From Succinivibrio sp. (lineage in GTDB: Bacteria > Pseudomonadota > Gammaproteobacteria > Enterobacterales > Succinivibrionaceae), in NCBI GenBank assembly GCA_017959135.1, contig JAGDBH010000036.1:1-7597 (forward strand): DNA of 7,597 nucleotides, written 5' to 3'. A program made the position numbers and the translations under genes. Under the pieces are notes generated by a model that searched no databases, was not told the DNA's origin, and saw nothing but the letters and a program-made list of their open reading frames with translations. Within the stretch, counting starts at the first letter, position 1; every line of letters begins with the position of its first letter. Below, piece by piece: positions 1 through 6,115 of this stretch.

Positions 1-485
1 CTGCCGGTTGAGGTAGCCACAACCTCATCTGAATTAAAGACAAGCTTTAAGACAAAAATCAGATAGACAATACAGAACAGACTCACAAGAATAAAGGCTG
101 ATCTGTTCATTACTCCCTGGAAGGTACCGATACTTCTTATCTGCTTACGTATTACAATAAACAGATAGTACGGACAGATACTGTTTATAAACAGAATACC
201 AAAAGAGAGAATCAGATAGACTTTGTCTAAAAGACCATAGTCCAGAAAACCGAAATCATATATAAGGACATTAAGAACGGAGTACAGTCCTAAGGCCAGA
301 CACTGTACCAGCAGCAGATTTGAGACTCTGGAGATAACGTAGGTGTTTGAGGTACGATTGGATCTCTCGTTGTACTTGATCCGGCTGATAACAAAGAAAG
401 CCGCCAGCACAAGATATATGATCGAATGACCATAGAAAAAATGATACGCCCTGTCTAAAGACAGAAAATCCAATCCAAACTGCAT
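1..485 (-). CDS. Partial multi-pass membrane protein, probable third member of the GGDEF cassette (C-terminus beyond window)
   Basis: An open frame of 161 full codons runs from an ATG at 485-483 to the left edge without a stop. Hydrophobic segments fall at about residues 20-36, 55-76, 86-112 and 129-151, with a basic loop near 35-45, so this is an integral inner-membrane protein. The ATG lies 13 bp after the stop of the preceding gene, behind a modest Shine-Dalgarno AAGAG (492-496) with a 6-nt spacer, which supports the start and co-transcription. Residues 105-113 (Pro-Tyr-Tyr-Leu-Phe-Ile-Val-Ile-Arg) match residues 95-103 of the preceding protein in spacing and character, and both are followed by a short polar loop and another membrane helix. 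I infer a paralogue whose signalling domain, perhaps GGDEF, lies outside the window. No catalytic domain is visible, so the enzymatic role is unproven; another membrane sensor remains possible. Confidence 0.75.
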   Translation of the reverse strand, partial: MQFGLDFLSLDRAYHFFYGHSIIYLVLAAFFVISRIKYNERSNRTSNTYVISRVSNLLLVQCLALGLYSVLNVLIYDFGFLDYGLLDKVYLILSFGILFINSICPYYLFIVIRKQIRSIGTFQGVMNRSAFILVSLFCIVYLIFVLKLVFNSDEVVATSTG

Positions 486-498
486 ATTAAGCTCTTCT

Positions 499-1716
499 TC
501 AGAAACTCAAAGTCTGTTCTTTGAGTCTGCTGATTCTCTTCAGTTCCTGCTGTCTGTACAGATTTTCCTCAGCCTCACTGATAAAAGAATCAATATCCTT
601 TAAATCATGGCTATATGCCACATACCCGACAGACAGAGACAGTTCAAAATTAACATCGCGAACATGATTGAAGGCCTCAGCATTTTTATCCAGTCTGTCA
701 ATATATTCTGTAACTCCAAATTCAGGAGTCTCATGCATTACGGCTACAAACTGATCCCTCATAAATCTGCAGAGGAACAGTCCCGTTGCAGGTGCTGACT
801 GCTTTAAAAGCTCAGCAACCTTAATCAGCATTTTATCGCCTTCTTCATGTCCATAATTATTGTTTAGAATCTTGAAATTATCAATGGTAATAACCATAAG
901 TTTGAAACTTGCGTCCAGTTCTGAACGTTTAACAAACAGTCTCTCAAGATATTTCATCAGGGAGTTGCGGTTGTTCATACCGGTCAGAAAATCCACAGAA
1001 ATCTGTTTCTGCTGTGAGGTCACATGAATTACGTACACCAGAATCATGGAGAACATGTACATTACAGGAGCGTAAAACATGAAGTTTAAAGGCAGCAGAA
1101 TAAGCTGCAGATATAAGATTGCTGTCAGAGCAACAATGATGGCCTTCTTTGTATAGAAGGTTCCCTGCAGAAGATTGTAGATGAATCTGTTGAAATCAGG
1201 CAGAGCTACTACAAAGGAGATGATACCGGCCAGTACAATCGCATCATCCAGATTGTGCAGGAATAAGGTACTCAGCGGAGCCTCCAGGTATACAAGACAG
1301 GTTGTATAGCCTATTGCTGCAAAGAACATCAGAGTACATAGAACAAAGAATCCGGTGAAGATTACAAAGTTTCTGCCTCGGACAAAGGTGCAGCGGTTAT
1401 GGAACTGTCTGATTAAAAACAGGAACAGGAACGGATAGACAAAGGAGATGTAGTTGGTTAAAAGACCAAGCAGCACCAGAGCAAAACGAATCGCCTTGAT
1501 GTTTCCAAAAGAGTATCTTTCAGTCAGATAGAAAAGAATGCAGAAAGCAGCATACGCAAAGGAATGCAGCAACAGCAGATAGGAAACGTTTATACTGATT
1601 TTTGTGGAGGAGTTCAGCTGATCCTTGTCGTGATGAATCACACTGAATAAGATCAGCATGCATATCACTACGAAGTACAGAAGTGAAGTATCGGTCACGA
1701 AGCTAAACGACAGCAT
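499..1716 (-). CDS. Membrane protein with degenerate GGDEF domain (likely non-catalytic)
   Basis: This is a 405-residue protein with about seven hydrophobic segments between residues 10 and 232, then a cytoplasmic GGDEF-family domain at about 241-395. The domain opens with the usual D-x-L-T-G-x-x-N-R motif (242-250) and keeps NNNYGHEEGD (285-294), which holds the Asn and Asp that contact nucleotide in active cyclases. The signature loop, however, reads MRDQF (319-323) instead of GG(D/E)EF, and the first metal-binding Asp of the D-x-D-x-F-K motif is Thr277. Loss of both glycines, one acidic residue and a metal ligand makes diguanylate cyclase activity unlikely. There is no RxxD inhibitory site. 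By analogy with other degenerate GGDEF proteins it may bind nucleotide, or pair with the neighbouring active cyclase, as a regulatory subunit; this is inference. The start overlaps the end of the upstream gene by 14 bp and has a strong AGGGGAG Shine-Dalgarno, pointing to coupled translation. Confidence 0.9.
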   Translation of the reverse strand: MLSFSFVTDTSLLYFVVICMLILFSVIHHDKDQLNSSTKISINVSYLLLLHSFAYAAFCILFYLTERYSFGNIKAIRFALVLLGLLTNYISFVYPFLFLFLIRQFHNRCTFVRGRNFVIFTGFFVLCTLMFFAAIGYTTCLVYLEAPLSTLFLHNLDDAIVLAGIISFVVALPDFNRFIYNLLQGTFYTKKAIIVALTAILYLQLILLPLNFMFYAPVMYMFSMILVYVIHVTSQQKQISVDFLTGMNNRNSLMKYLERLFVKRSELDASFKLMVITIDNFKILNNNYGHEEGDKMLIKVAELLKQSAPATGLFLCRFMRDQFVAVMHETPEFGVTEYIDRLDKNAEAFNHVRDVNFELSLSVGYVAYSHDLKDIDSFISEAEENLYRQQELKRISRLKEQTLSF

Positions 1717-2848
1717 CTGACGGGCTCCCCTTTTTCTTCAGTTTTTCCTTGTACATCTGCTTGTCTGCCTTTGAAACTAGCTCCTTGATATTCTTTGAGT
1801 TTGGTTTTGCATAGACATAACCGCAGCTTACAGAAACCTCATACTTCTTGTCAGAGAAAATGAGTCGCTCCTCAAGCTCAAAGGAGATGCTCTGAATAAT
1901 TCTCTGAACATCCTCCTCATTCTGAGTCTGTGTAATCAGCACGAACTCATCACCGCCCATTCTGGCAACAAAGGCATTGTGCTCACCGGCGATACTCTTA
2001 AGTGTCTTGCCAACAAGTGAGATGGCCTCATCACCCTCGATATGACCGTAGGTATCATTGATCTGCTTGAAATGATCGATATCAATGAAAACAATATAGG
2101 CACCAGAATGCTCTCTGCTGATAAAGACGTTATTGATGTACTTGCTGAAGCTTACTCGGTTGTTAACCCCCGAAAGCGGATCCTGTGAAATCAGAGTACG
2201 TGATCTGGTCATATAGTTGAAGAACAGGAAGGCTGCAAGTGAAAAGCCTACCTCCACATCATCAAATACCATCTGCTGAACAAACAGAGCAACACCTAAA
2301 ACCAGGTAATAGAAAAAGTGCTTTCTGGCAATATACTTGATGTCAAAATCAAGATTGTAAAGATAGGACTTATAGCACAGCCAGGCTCCGACAATCACGT
2401 AGAAGTTGACGATGAAATACAGACTTATAGAGGTTGCCGCATCAATGACTTCACGTTTATCATCCAGGAGCATGGAGTGGAAATTGAACAGAACCAGAAG
2501 TGCAGCTTCAAAAAGACCAGGAACAACATAGCGCCAGTCGTTAGTATTGGAATATCTTAAAAACTTCTCTTTAAGCTCGTTTAATACCAGATAAAAAACG
2601 GCCACCATGGCAACAAGAATACTCAGCTGCCAGATCAGAACAAAAATATATGGATTTATGTAATCGAAGTTGAAACAGGACACTGATACTACAATGACTC
2701 GCATGAGTATTGTAAAGAACACAGAAATAATCGCAATTGCATGAACACCGAGAGTTCTGCCTTCAGATTTGATATTGTTATATAACATTGGCATCAGCAT
2801 CAGTGTTGAAAACAGCAGAAGCCAAAGTTTTCCAGCTAAAATTCCCAC
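1703..2848 (-). CDS. Membrane-anchored diguanylate cyclase (GGDEF domain)
   Basis: This is a 381-residue protein with hydrophobic segments at about residues 7-23, 35-58, 66-90, 108-126, 140-160, 178-193 and 199-213, then a cytoplasmic GGDEF domain from about 220 to 372. The domain looks complete: DPLSGVNNR (223-231), D-I-D-H-F-K (256-261) with metal ligand Asp256, IND (263-265), GHIEGD (268-273) and RMGGDEF (296-302). It should condense two GTP to c-di-GMP at the membrane. The four residues at the usual RxxD inhibitory position read EHNA (289-292), so the common product-feedback site is absent. The membrane region is not a named sensor I recognise; its topology resembles the next gene's. The start is GTG at 2848-2846 with AGGA at 2856-2859 and a 7-nt spacer. 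The gene leads a three-gene cassette, has a structured leader and a candidate promoter upstream, and ends in TAG inside the next gene's start region. Confidence 0.93.
   Translation of the reverse strand: MGILAGKLWLLLFSTLMLMPMLYNNIKSEGRTLGVHAIAIISVFFTILMRVIVVSVSCFNFDYINPYIFVLIWQLSILVAMVAVFYLVLNELKEKFLRYSNTNDWRYVVPGLFEAALLVLFNFHSMLLDDKREVIDAATSISLYFIVNFYVIVGAWLCYKSYLYNLDFDIKYIARKHFFYYLVLGVALFVQQMVFDDVEVGFSLAAFLFFNYMTRSRTLISQDPLSGVNNRVSFSKYINNVFISREHSGAYIVFIDIDHFKQINDTYGHIEGDEAISLVGKTLKSIAGEHNAFVARMGGDEFVLITQTQNEEDVQRIIQSISFELEERLIFSDKKYEVSVSCGYVYAKPNSKNIKELVSKADKQMYKEKLKKKGSPSDAVV
1725..1731 (-). promoter_or_regulatory. Shine-Dalgarno of the degenerate-GGDEF gene, inside the upstream coding region
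   Basis: AGGGGAG on the minus strand, 8 nt before the ATG at 1716-1714, lies within the last codons of the active cyclase gene. It fixes the downstream start and implies that ribosomes finishing the upstream gene can restart here, because the upstream TAG (1705-1703) lies only 11 nt past the A of this ATG. Confidence 0.75.
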
Positions 2849-2865
2849 AATAATATCCTGTCAAG

Positions 2866-2887
2866 GCCGAAAATCCCCTTTTTCGGC
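2866..2887 (-). promoter_or_regulatory. Leader hairpin next to the ribosome binding site of the cyclase gene
   Basis: GCCGAAAA (2866-2873) and TTTTCGGC (2880-2887) form a perfect 8-bp stem with a 6-nt loop that reads AGGGGA on the transcribed minus strand. The loop resembles a Shine-Dalgarno and lies about 25 nt before the GTG, just upstream of the likely true site AGGA (2856-2859). Two weaker inverted repeats lie further upstream: CGCC/GGCG (2892-2895/2906-2909) and TGGCA/TGCCA (2912-2916/2929-2933). The stem is seen directly; a regulatory role is inferred. No U-run follows it, so it does not look like a terminator, and it matches no riboswitch I know. Confidence 0.4.
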
Positions 2888-2940
2888 TCTACGCCACAAT
2901 TTTAAGGCGATTGGCATATAAATACAATTGCCAGAAATTT

Positions 2941-2969
2941 AATATCTAACTCATGTCACTATATTTCAA
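2941..2969 (-). promoter_or_regulatory. Candidate sigma-70-type promoter for the GGDEF cassette
   Basis: On the minus strand TTGAAA (2969-2964) is a 5/6 match to the -35 box. After exactly 17 nt comes GATATT (2946-2941), a 4/6 match to the -10 box. Transcription would start near 2934, giving a leader of about 86 nt that begins at the first inverted repeat. Such matches arise easily in AT-rich DNA, so this is a candidate supported mainly by position between the upstream terminator and the cassette. Confidence 0.35.
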
Positions 2970-3042
2970 AAGTGTAAATACAGGTCTAACTTATTGAAAC
3001 TATTTAGAATAGATTGAAAAAAAAGTGGGATAAAAAGCTCTG

Positions 3043-3060
3043 GCAGAGAGAAATCTCTGC
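3043..3060 (-). other. Small hairpin followed by T-rich runs, possible second terminator or small RNA end
   Basis: GCAGAGA (3043-3049) and TCTCTGC (3054-3060) form a perfect 7-bp stem with a 4-nt loop (GAAA on plus, TTTC on minus). On the minus strand a TTTTT run begins 6 nt after the stem and a T8 run follows at about 3017-3024. It could be a backup terminator for nifS readthrough or the end of a short RNA. The distance of the T-run from the stem makes a classical terminator uncertain. Confidence 0.3.
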
Positions 3061-3144
3061 ATTAAATAGATACAGAAAATACAATAATGAATGTAAAAAA
3101 ATGCAAGAAAAACAATGGAAAGGTAGAAATGAAATGAGAAAAGA

Positions 3145-3172
3145 ATGTGATCTGATACATATCAGATCACAT
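3145..3172 (-). terminator. Probable Rho-independent terminator after nifS
   Basis: A perfect inverted repeat with 13-bp arms (ATGTGATCTGATA and its complement) surrounds a 2-nt centre; as RNA this gives about 12 bp around a 4-nt loop. It begins 15 nt past the nifS stop and is followed on the minus strand by a U-rich tract reading TCTTTTCTCATTTC. Position and shape fit a terminator for the copper/Fe-S gene run. The stem is rather AT-rich and the tract is interrupted by C, so efficiency is uncertain. The palindrome also contains TGTGATCT half-sites recalling CRP/FNR sites, though the spacing does not fit CRP. Confidence 0.65.
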
Positions 3173-3187
3173 AGTTGATATTAGGAA

Positions 3188-4438
3188 TTAAGCTCTTACT
3201 TCCTTGCTGTCAGCATCGAACTCATGATCAAGTCCCTGAATCTGAGGCTTACCCTCCTTCCAGTATGGTGACATGCTGCGAAGTGTAGAGATAATCTGAG
3301 GAAGAACCTCTAAGGTCTTGTTGATATCCTCTTCAGTTGTGAATCTTGACAGTGAGAAACGGATGGTTCCGTGAGCTGCTGAGAAAGGAACATTCATAGC
3401 TCTCATCACATGAGATGGCTCAAGTGAATCTGATGAACAAGCTGAACCTGAGGATGCGGCAATACCGTACTCATTTAACATCAGAAGAATTGCCTCACCT
3501 TCAACGAACTTAAAGGCGATATTCAGAGTGTTGTCAGTACGTCTTGACTCATCACCGGTAACAAAGCACTCAGGGATTGATGACAGGATTCCCTGCTGCA
3601 GCTTGTCACGCAGAGCTCTTACTCTTGAATTTACATCCTCAAGATGTTTCTTGGCAAGCTCACAGGCTACACCCAGGCCCACAATGTATGGAACATTCTC
3701 GGTACCGGCACGGCGACCGCGCTCCTGATGACCGCCCTTCATGAATGGGATGAAACGGGTTCCTCTGCGGACATACAGAACACCGATTCCCTTTGGAGCA
3801 TGAATCTTGTGACCTGAGAATGAAAGCATATTGATCTTGGTATTCTTAAGATCAACAGGAATCTTTGATACAGCCTGAACAGCATCGGTATGGAACATTA
3901 CACCATGCTTGTAGGCAATCTCGGCAAGCTCTGGTACAGGATAGATATTACCGGTCTCGTTATTAGCCCACATTACAGAGGCCAGAGCGGTCTGAGGGGT
4001 TAGAAGACTCTCAAACTCGTCAAGGTCGATATCACCCTTGCCTGAAACCTTCAGATACTTGATGGTAGCACCGTGAGATGCTAGGAAATCACAGGTCTGC
4101 ATAATTGCAGGATGCTCAACTGGAGTGGTAATGATTTCAGTCTTGCCCTTCTGTGACCATAAGGCTGACCATAAAGCGGTATTGTCAGACTCGGTTGCAC
4201 ATGAGGTAAAGATAATCTCATCAGGATGCTCAGCACCTAAGAAATCAGCAACCTGCTCACGTGCTCTTTCAATTGCCTTTTCTACAGGAACACCAAAGCC
4301 GTGCTGTGATGAGGCATTGCCAAAATATACATTAAGGTATGGAAGCATTGCTTCTACAACCTTAGGGTCAATCTGTGTAGTAGCGTTGTTATCCAGGTAG
4401 ATACCGCCCAGACCAGCGCCTAAATCCATTGTATTCAT
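3188..4438 (-). CDS. nifS: NifS-type cysteine desulfurase (PLP enzyme)
   Basis: This 416-residue class V aminotransferase-fold enzyme converts cysteine to alanine and passes the sulfur as a persulfide to the NifU scaffold. Visible landmarks are YLDNNATT (14-21), the PLP-stacking His109 in VEHP, MWANNETG (156-163), Asp185 in HTDAVQ, the PLP lysine Lys211 in SGHKIHAPKG, GGHQERGRRAGTEN (235-248), and the active-site loop GSACSSDSLEPSHV with catalytic Cys334. From memory the sequence tracks Azotobacter vinelandii NifS closely, including the SPYW stretch near the C-terminus (390-393), and less so the housekeeping IscS. The N-terminus is about nine residues longer than that of NifS. Met4 is an alternative start, but only Met1 (4438-4436) has a weak upstream AAGAG. 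It follows nifU by 15 bp and is the last gene before the terminator. With no nitrogenase genes in view, it probably serves general Fe-S assembly. Confidence 0.95.
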   Translation of the reverse strand: MNTMDLGAGLGGIYLDNNATTQIDPKVVEAMLPYLNVYFGNASSQHGFGVPVEKAIERAREQVADFLGAEHPDEIIFTSCATESDNTALWSALWSQKGKTEIITTPVEHPAIMQTCDFLASHGATIKYLKVSGKGDIDLDEFESLLTPQTALASVMWANNETGNIYPVPELAEIAYKHGVMFHTDAVQAVSKIPVDLKNTKINMLSFSGHKIHAPKGIGVLYVRRGTRFIPFMKGGHQERGRRAGTENVPYIVGLGVACELAKKHLEDVNSRVRALRDKLQQGILSSIPECFVTGDESRRTDNTLNIAFKFVEGEAILLMLNEYGIAASSGSACSSDSLEPSHVMRAMNVPFSAAHGTIRFSLSRFTTEEDINKTLEVLPQIISTLRSMSPYWKEGKPQIQGLDHEFDADSKEVRA

Positions 4439-4453
4439 CGTTTATTAAATCTC

Positions 4454-5410
4454 TTATCTGGTTGCAACGTTAATCTGACGACCGGTACCGTCTGTAAGTT
4501 TCTGCTTCAGGAAGCCCAGTGTCATATCCTTCATCATGCCTGATGATGCTGGACCTTCAAGCTTAACAATAACATCAGCTCCTGAGATTGCAGCAAGCTC
4601 AACCTTTGAACCGTCAGTTAAACCATCGCTGACTTCCTTCAGGATCTTGACTACATCATCATAGATTGGAGATGACTTGGTCTTCTCGTCGATCTGAGCC
4701 TCTACAGCTGCGGTTGCACCCTTGGCAGAGGTAACAGTACCGATTGAGCTGAATGCTGGAGATGAAGTTGTTGATGTAGAAACAGTAATTGATGGAATTG
4801 GGGTTGGTGCATGACCAGGACGAGGTACACCGCACTTCTCAAGATCAACCCAGACCTCATCGATAATCTCTTCGATTCTCATCTTGCAGCTGCCGCAGCC
4901 GCCACCAGCCTTGGTGTAGTTGGTAACTTCCTCAACTGTGGTCAGATGGTTTTCCCATACAGCCTTCTTAATTTTGTTGATACCTACACCGAAACAGTGA
5001 CATACAAGCTCGCCGTCATCATGAGAGTTTTCATATGACTGGCCGTGATAGTTGGCAATAGCAGCATCTAAAGCCTCACGTCCCATTACTGAGCAGTGCA
5101 TCTTCTCTGGTGGAAGACCGCCTAGATAATCAACGATCTCCTGAGTGGTAATCTTTTCAGCTTCCTTTAAGGTCTTGCCCTTTAACATCTCAGTTAAAGC
5201 TGATGATGAGGCAATAGCACTTCCGCAGCCGTAAGTCTGGAATGATGCATCCTCAATAACCTCGGTTACAGGATCAATCTTAAGCATAAGTCTTAATGCA
5301 TCACCGCAGATGATAGAACCAACATCACCAACTGCATTGGCATCTTCAATAACACGTGCATTACGTGGATGCAGAAAGTGATCTTTAACTTTATCTGTAT
5401 AATCCCACAT
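4454..5410 (-). CDS. nifU: NifU-type Fe-S cluster scaffold with a cysteine-less Nfu domain
   Basis: This 318-residue protein has three parts. Residues 1-125 are an IscU-like scaffold with Cys35, Cys62 and Cys106 plus Asp37. Residues 134-185 are a BFD-like [2Fe-2S] domain with Cys137, Cys139, Cys172 and Cys175. A Ser/Thr/Pro/Ala-rich linker (about 198-235) leads to an Nfu-like domain (about 246-318). The start MWDY-x-x-KV and all seven cysteines fall at the same positions as I recall for Azotobacter vinelandii NifU, so the N-terminal two thirds should build and hold clusters using sulfur from NifS. The Nfu domain keeps its fold-like pattern (VELAAISGADVIVKLEG, MTLG), but the usual CxxC is replaced by Ala288 and Gly291, so it cannot ligate a cluster in the normal way. 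A good Shine-Dalgarno AAGGA (5418-5422) precedes the ATG by 7 nt. There is no sign of a frameshift. Confidence 0.95.
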   Translation of the reverse strand: MWDYTDKVKDHFLHPRNARVIEDANAVGDVGSIICGDALRLMLKIDPVTEVIEDASFQTYGCGSAIASSSALTEMLKGKTLKEAEKITTQEIVDYLGGLPPEKMHCSVMGREALDAAIANYHGQSYENSHDDGELVCHCFGVGINKIKKAVWENHLTTVEEVTNYTKAGGGCGSCKMRIEEIIDEVWVDLEKCGVPRPGHAPTPIPSITVSTSTTSSPAFSSIGTVTSAKGATAAVEAQIDEKTKSSPIYDDVVKILKEVSDGLTDGSKVELAAISGADVIVKLEGPASSGMMKDMTLGFLKQKLTDGTGRQINVATR

Positions 5411-5447
5411 AGGACTTTCCTTCTAATATAAGACGTACATAAAAAAA

Positions 5448-5909
5448 CTAGTTACTGTTATTTTCAAAGTTCAGAGGAACTCTGTTTATAAATTCTTTTT
5501 TCAGAATAATACTGATTCGGCTCTGACCGAAATTCTGCTCAAGATACAGAACAAAACTGTTAAGCTGGGAGATACTCTTGAATGAGGCAATCGCCATATA
5601 TGAGTATTCATCCGCAATCTTCAGACATGAGCTTACTGCAAGGGAGGCTTTCATATATTCAAGATAGTCAGGAATACTGTCAAATCTTACCTTGGTATAT
5701 ATAAGAGCTTCAACCTCCAGGGCAAAGGCACTGTCGCTTAAAGTAACAGTATAGCCTCTTATGACACCAGCCTGTTCAAGTCTTCTGATTCTGGCAGAAA
5801 CAGCAGGTGCTGAAAGTGAACATTTCTCGCCTAAATCTCTTAGCGAAAGGCGGCAGTCATCTCTTAGCGCACATAAAAGCTGTAAATCAGAGGTATCTAA
5901 ATCAATCAT
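5448..5909 (-). CDS. Lrp/AsnC-family transcriptional regulator
   Basis: This 153-residue protein has the usual family length and layout. An N-terminal winged helix-turn-helix at about 3-55 starts with DxxDLQLLCALRDDCRLS and has a recognition helix in SAPAVSARIRRLEQAGVIRGY (33-53). It is followed by an alpha/beta ligand-sensing (RAM-type) domain at about 62-145. The region that usually reads TG(E/D)YD in the sensing domain is ADEYS here (99-103), so the effector may differ from common amino-acid sensors. The ATG overlaps the ATPase stop (ATGA, 5909-5906), with only a distant AAGG upstream, so translation is probably coupled. nifU starts 37 bp downstream. Its place between a copper exporter and the Fe-S genes suggests it controls one or both, but that is inference. 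Cysteines occur at 13, 19, 30 and 95, with no evident metal-binding motif. Confidence 0.88.
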   Translation of the reverse strand: MIDLDTSDLQLLCALRDDCRLSLRDLGEKCSLSAPAVSARIRRLEQAGVIRGYTVTLSDSAFALEVEALIYTKVRFDSIPDYLEYMKASLAVSSCLKIADEYSYMAIASFKSISQLNSFVLYLEQNFGQSRISIILKKEFINRVPLNFENNSN

Positions 5910-6115
5910 TTTATCTGGGTAACCTTAAAACCTGCACTTTCAACAGCAGCATTCAGTAAAGCATCTGAAGTCTCATCTTTAGTATTTAGGGTAGCACATT
6001 TATCCTCTAAACTTACCTCAACATCACTTACATTAGGCAGAGCTTCGAGGCTTTTCTTAACAGAGGAGGTGCAGTGATTGCACATCATACCTTCAATACT
6101 GATGGTCTTTTTCAT
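5906..6115 (-). CDS. copZ: Possible internal start giving a free CopZ-like copper chaperone (69 aa)
   Basis: Inside the ATPase frame, an ATG at 6115-6113 begins MKKTISIEGMMCNHC, exactly where a stand-alone heavy-metal-associated chaperone would start, and runs 69 codons to the shared stop. AGGAGAG lies 7 nt upstream (6123-6129), stronger than the ribosome binding sites of most genes here. The protein would bind one Cu(I) through the two cysteines of CxxC and deliver it to the exporter. No stop codon separates it from the ATPase, so the visible frame makes a fusion; production of the separate protein is inferred from the start signals. An alternative view is that these are remnants of a former separate copZ gene. 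Confidence 0.55.
   Translation of the reverse strand: MKKTISIEGMMCNHCTSSVKKSLEALPNVSDVEVSLEDKCATLNTKDETSDALLNAAVESAGFKVTQIK

Larger units (their letters stand above)
2849..3187. other. Intergenic stretch without genes, 339 bp
   Basis: AT-rich spacer between the nifS stop and the GTG of the first GGDEF gene. Reading on the minus strand it holds a long hairpin (3145-3172), a small hairpin (3043-3060), T-rich runs, a candidate promoter (2941-2969) and a leader with three inverted repeats (2866-2933). No open frame of credible length or with a ribosome binding site is seen on either strand. The longest noticed is a 25-codon plus-strand frame at 3101-3178 with no Shine-Dalgarno. Confidence 0.7.

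Noticed and set aside
748..762. Degenerate GGDEF loop caused by a frameshift or sequencing error
   Set aside because: The frame is continuous through the loop with matching family pattern on both sides, and the independent Asp-to-Thr change at 886-888 also points to real divergence.
2860..2934. c-di-GMP riboswitch upstream of the cyclase gene
   Set aside because: The leader is structured, but I see no conserved GEMM-I or GEMM-II core sequence and it is too short for the usual two-helix aptamer plus expression platform.
3146..3171. CRP binding site
   Set aside because: TGTGA and TCACA are separated by 16 bp instead of the 6 bp of a CRP site, so a single CRP dimer would not fit.
3101..3178. 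Plus-strand 25-codon frame in the intergenic stretch
   Set aside because: It has no Shine-Dalgarno, a lysine-rich composition expected of AT-rich DNA, and runs through the terminator palindrome.
5411..5447. Separate promoter or IscR site in front of nifU
   Set aside because: A TATATT-like -10 box can be found, but no acceptable -35 box at 16-18 nt, and no recognisable IscR palindrome in the 37-bp gap.
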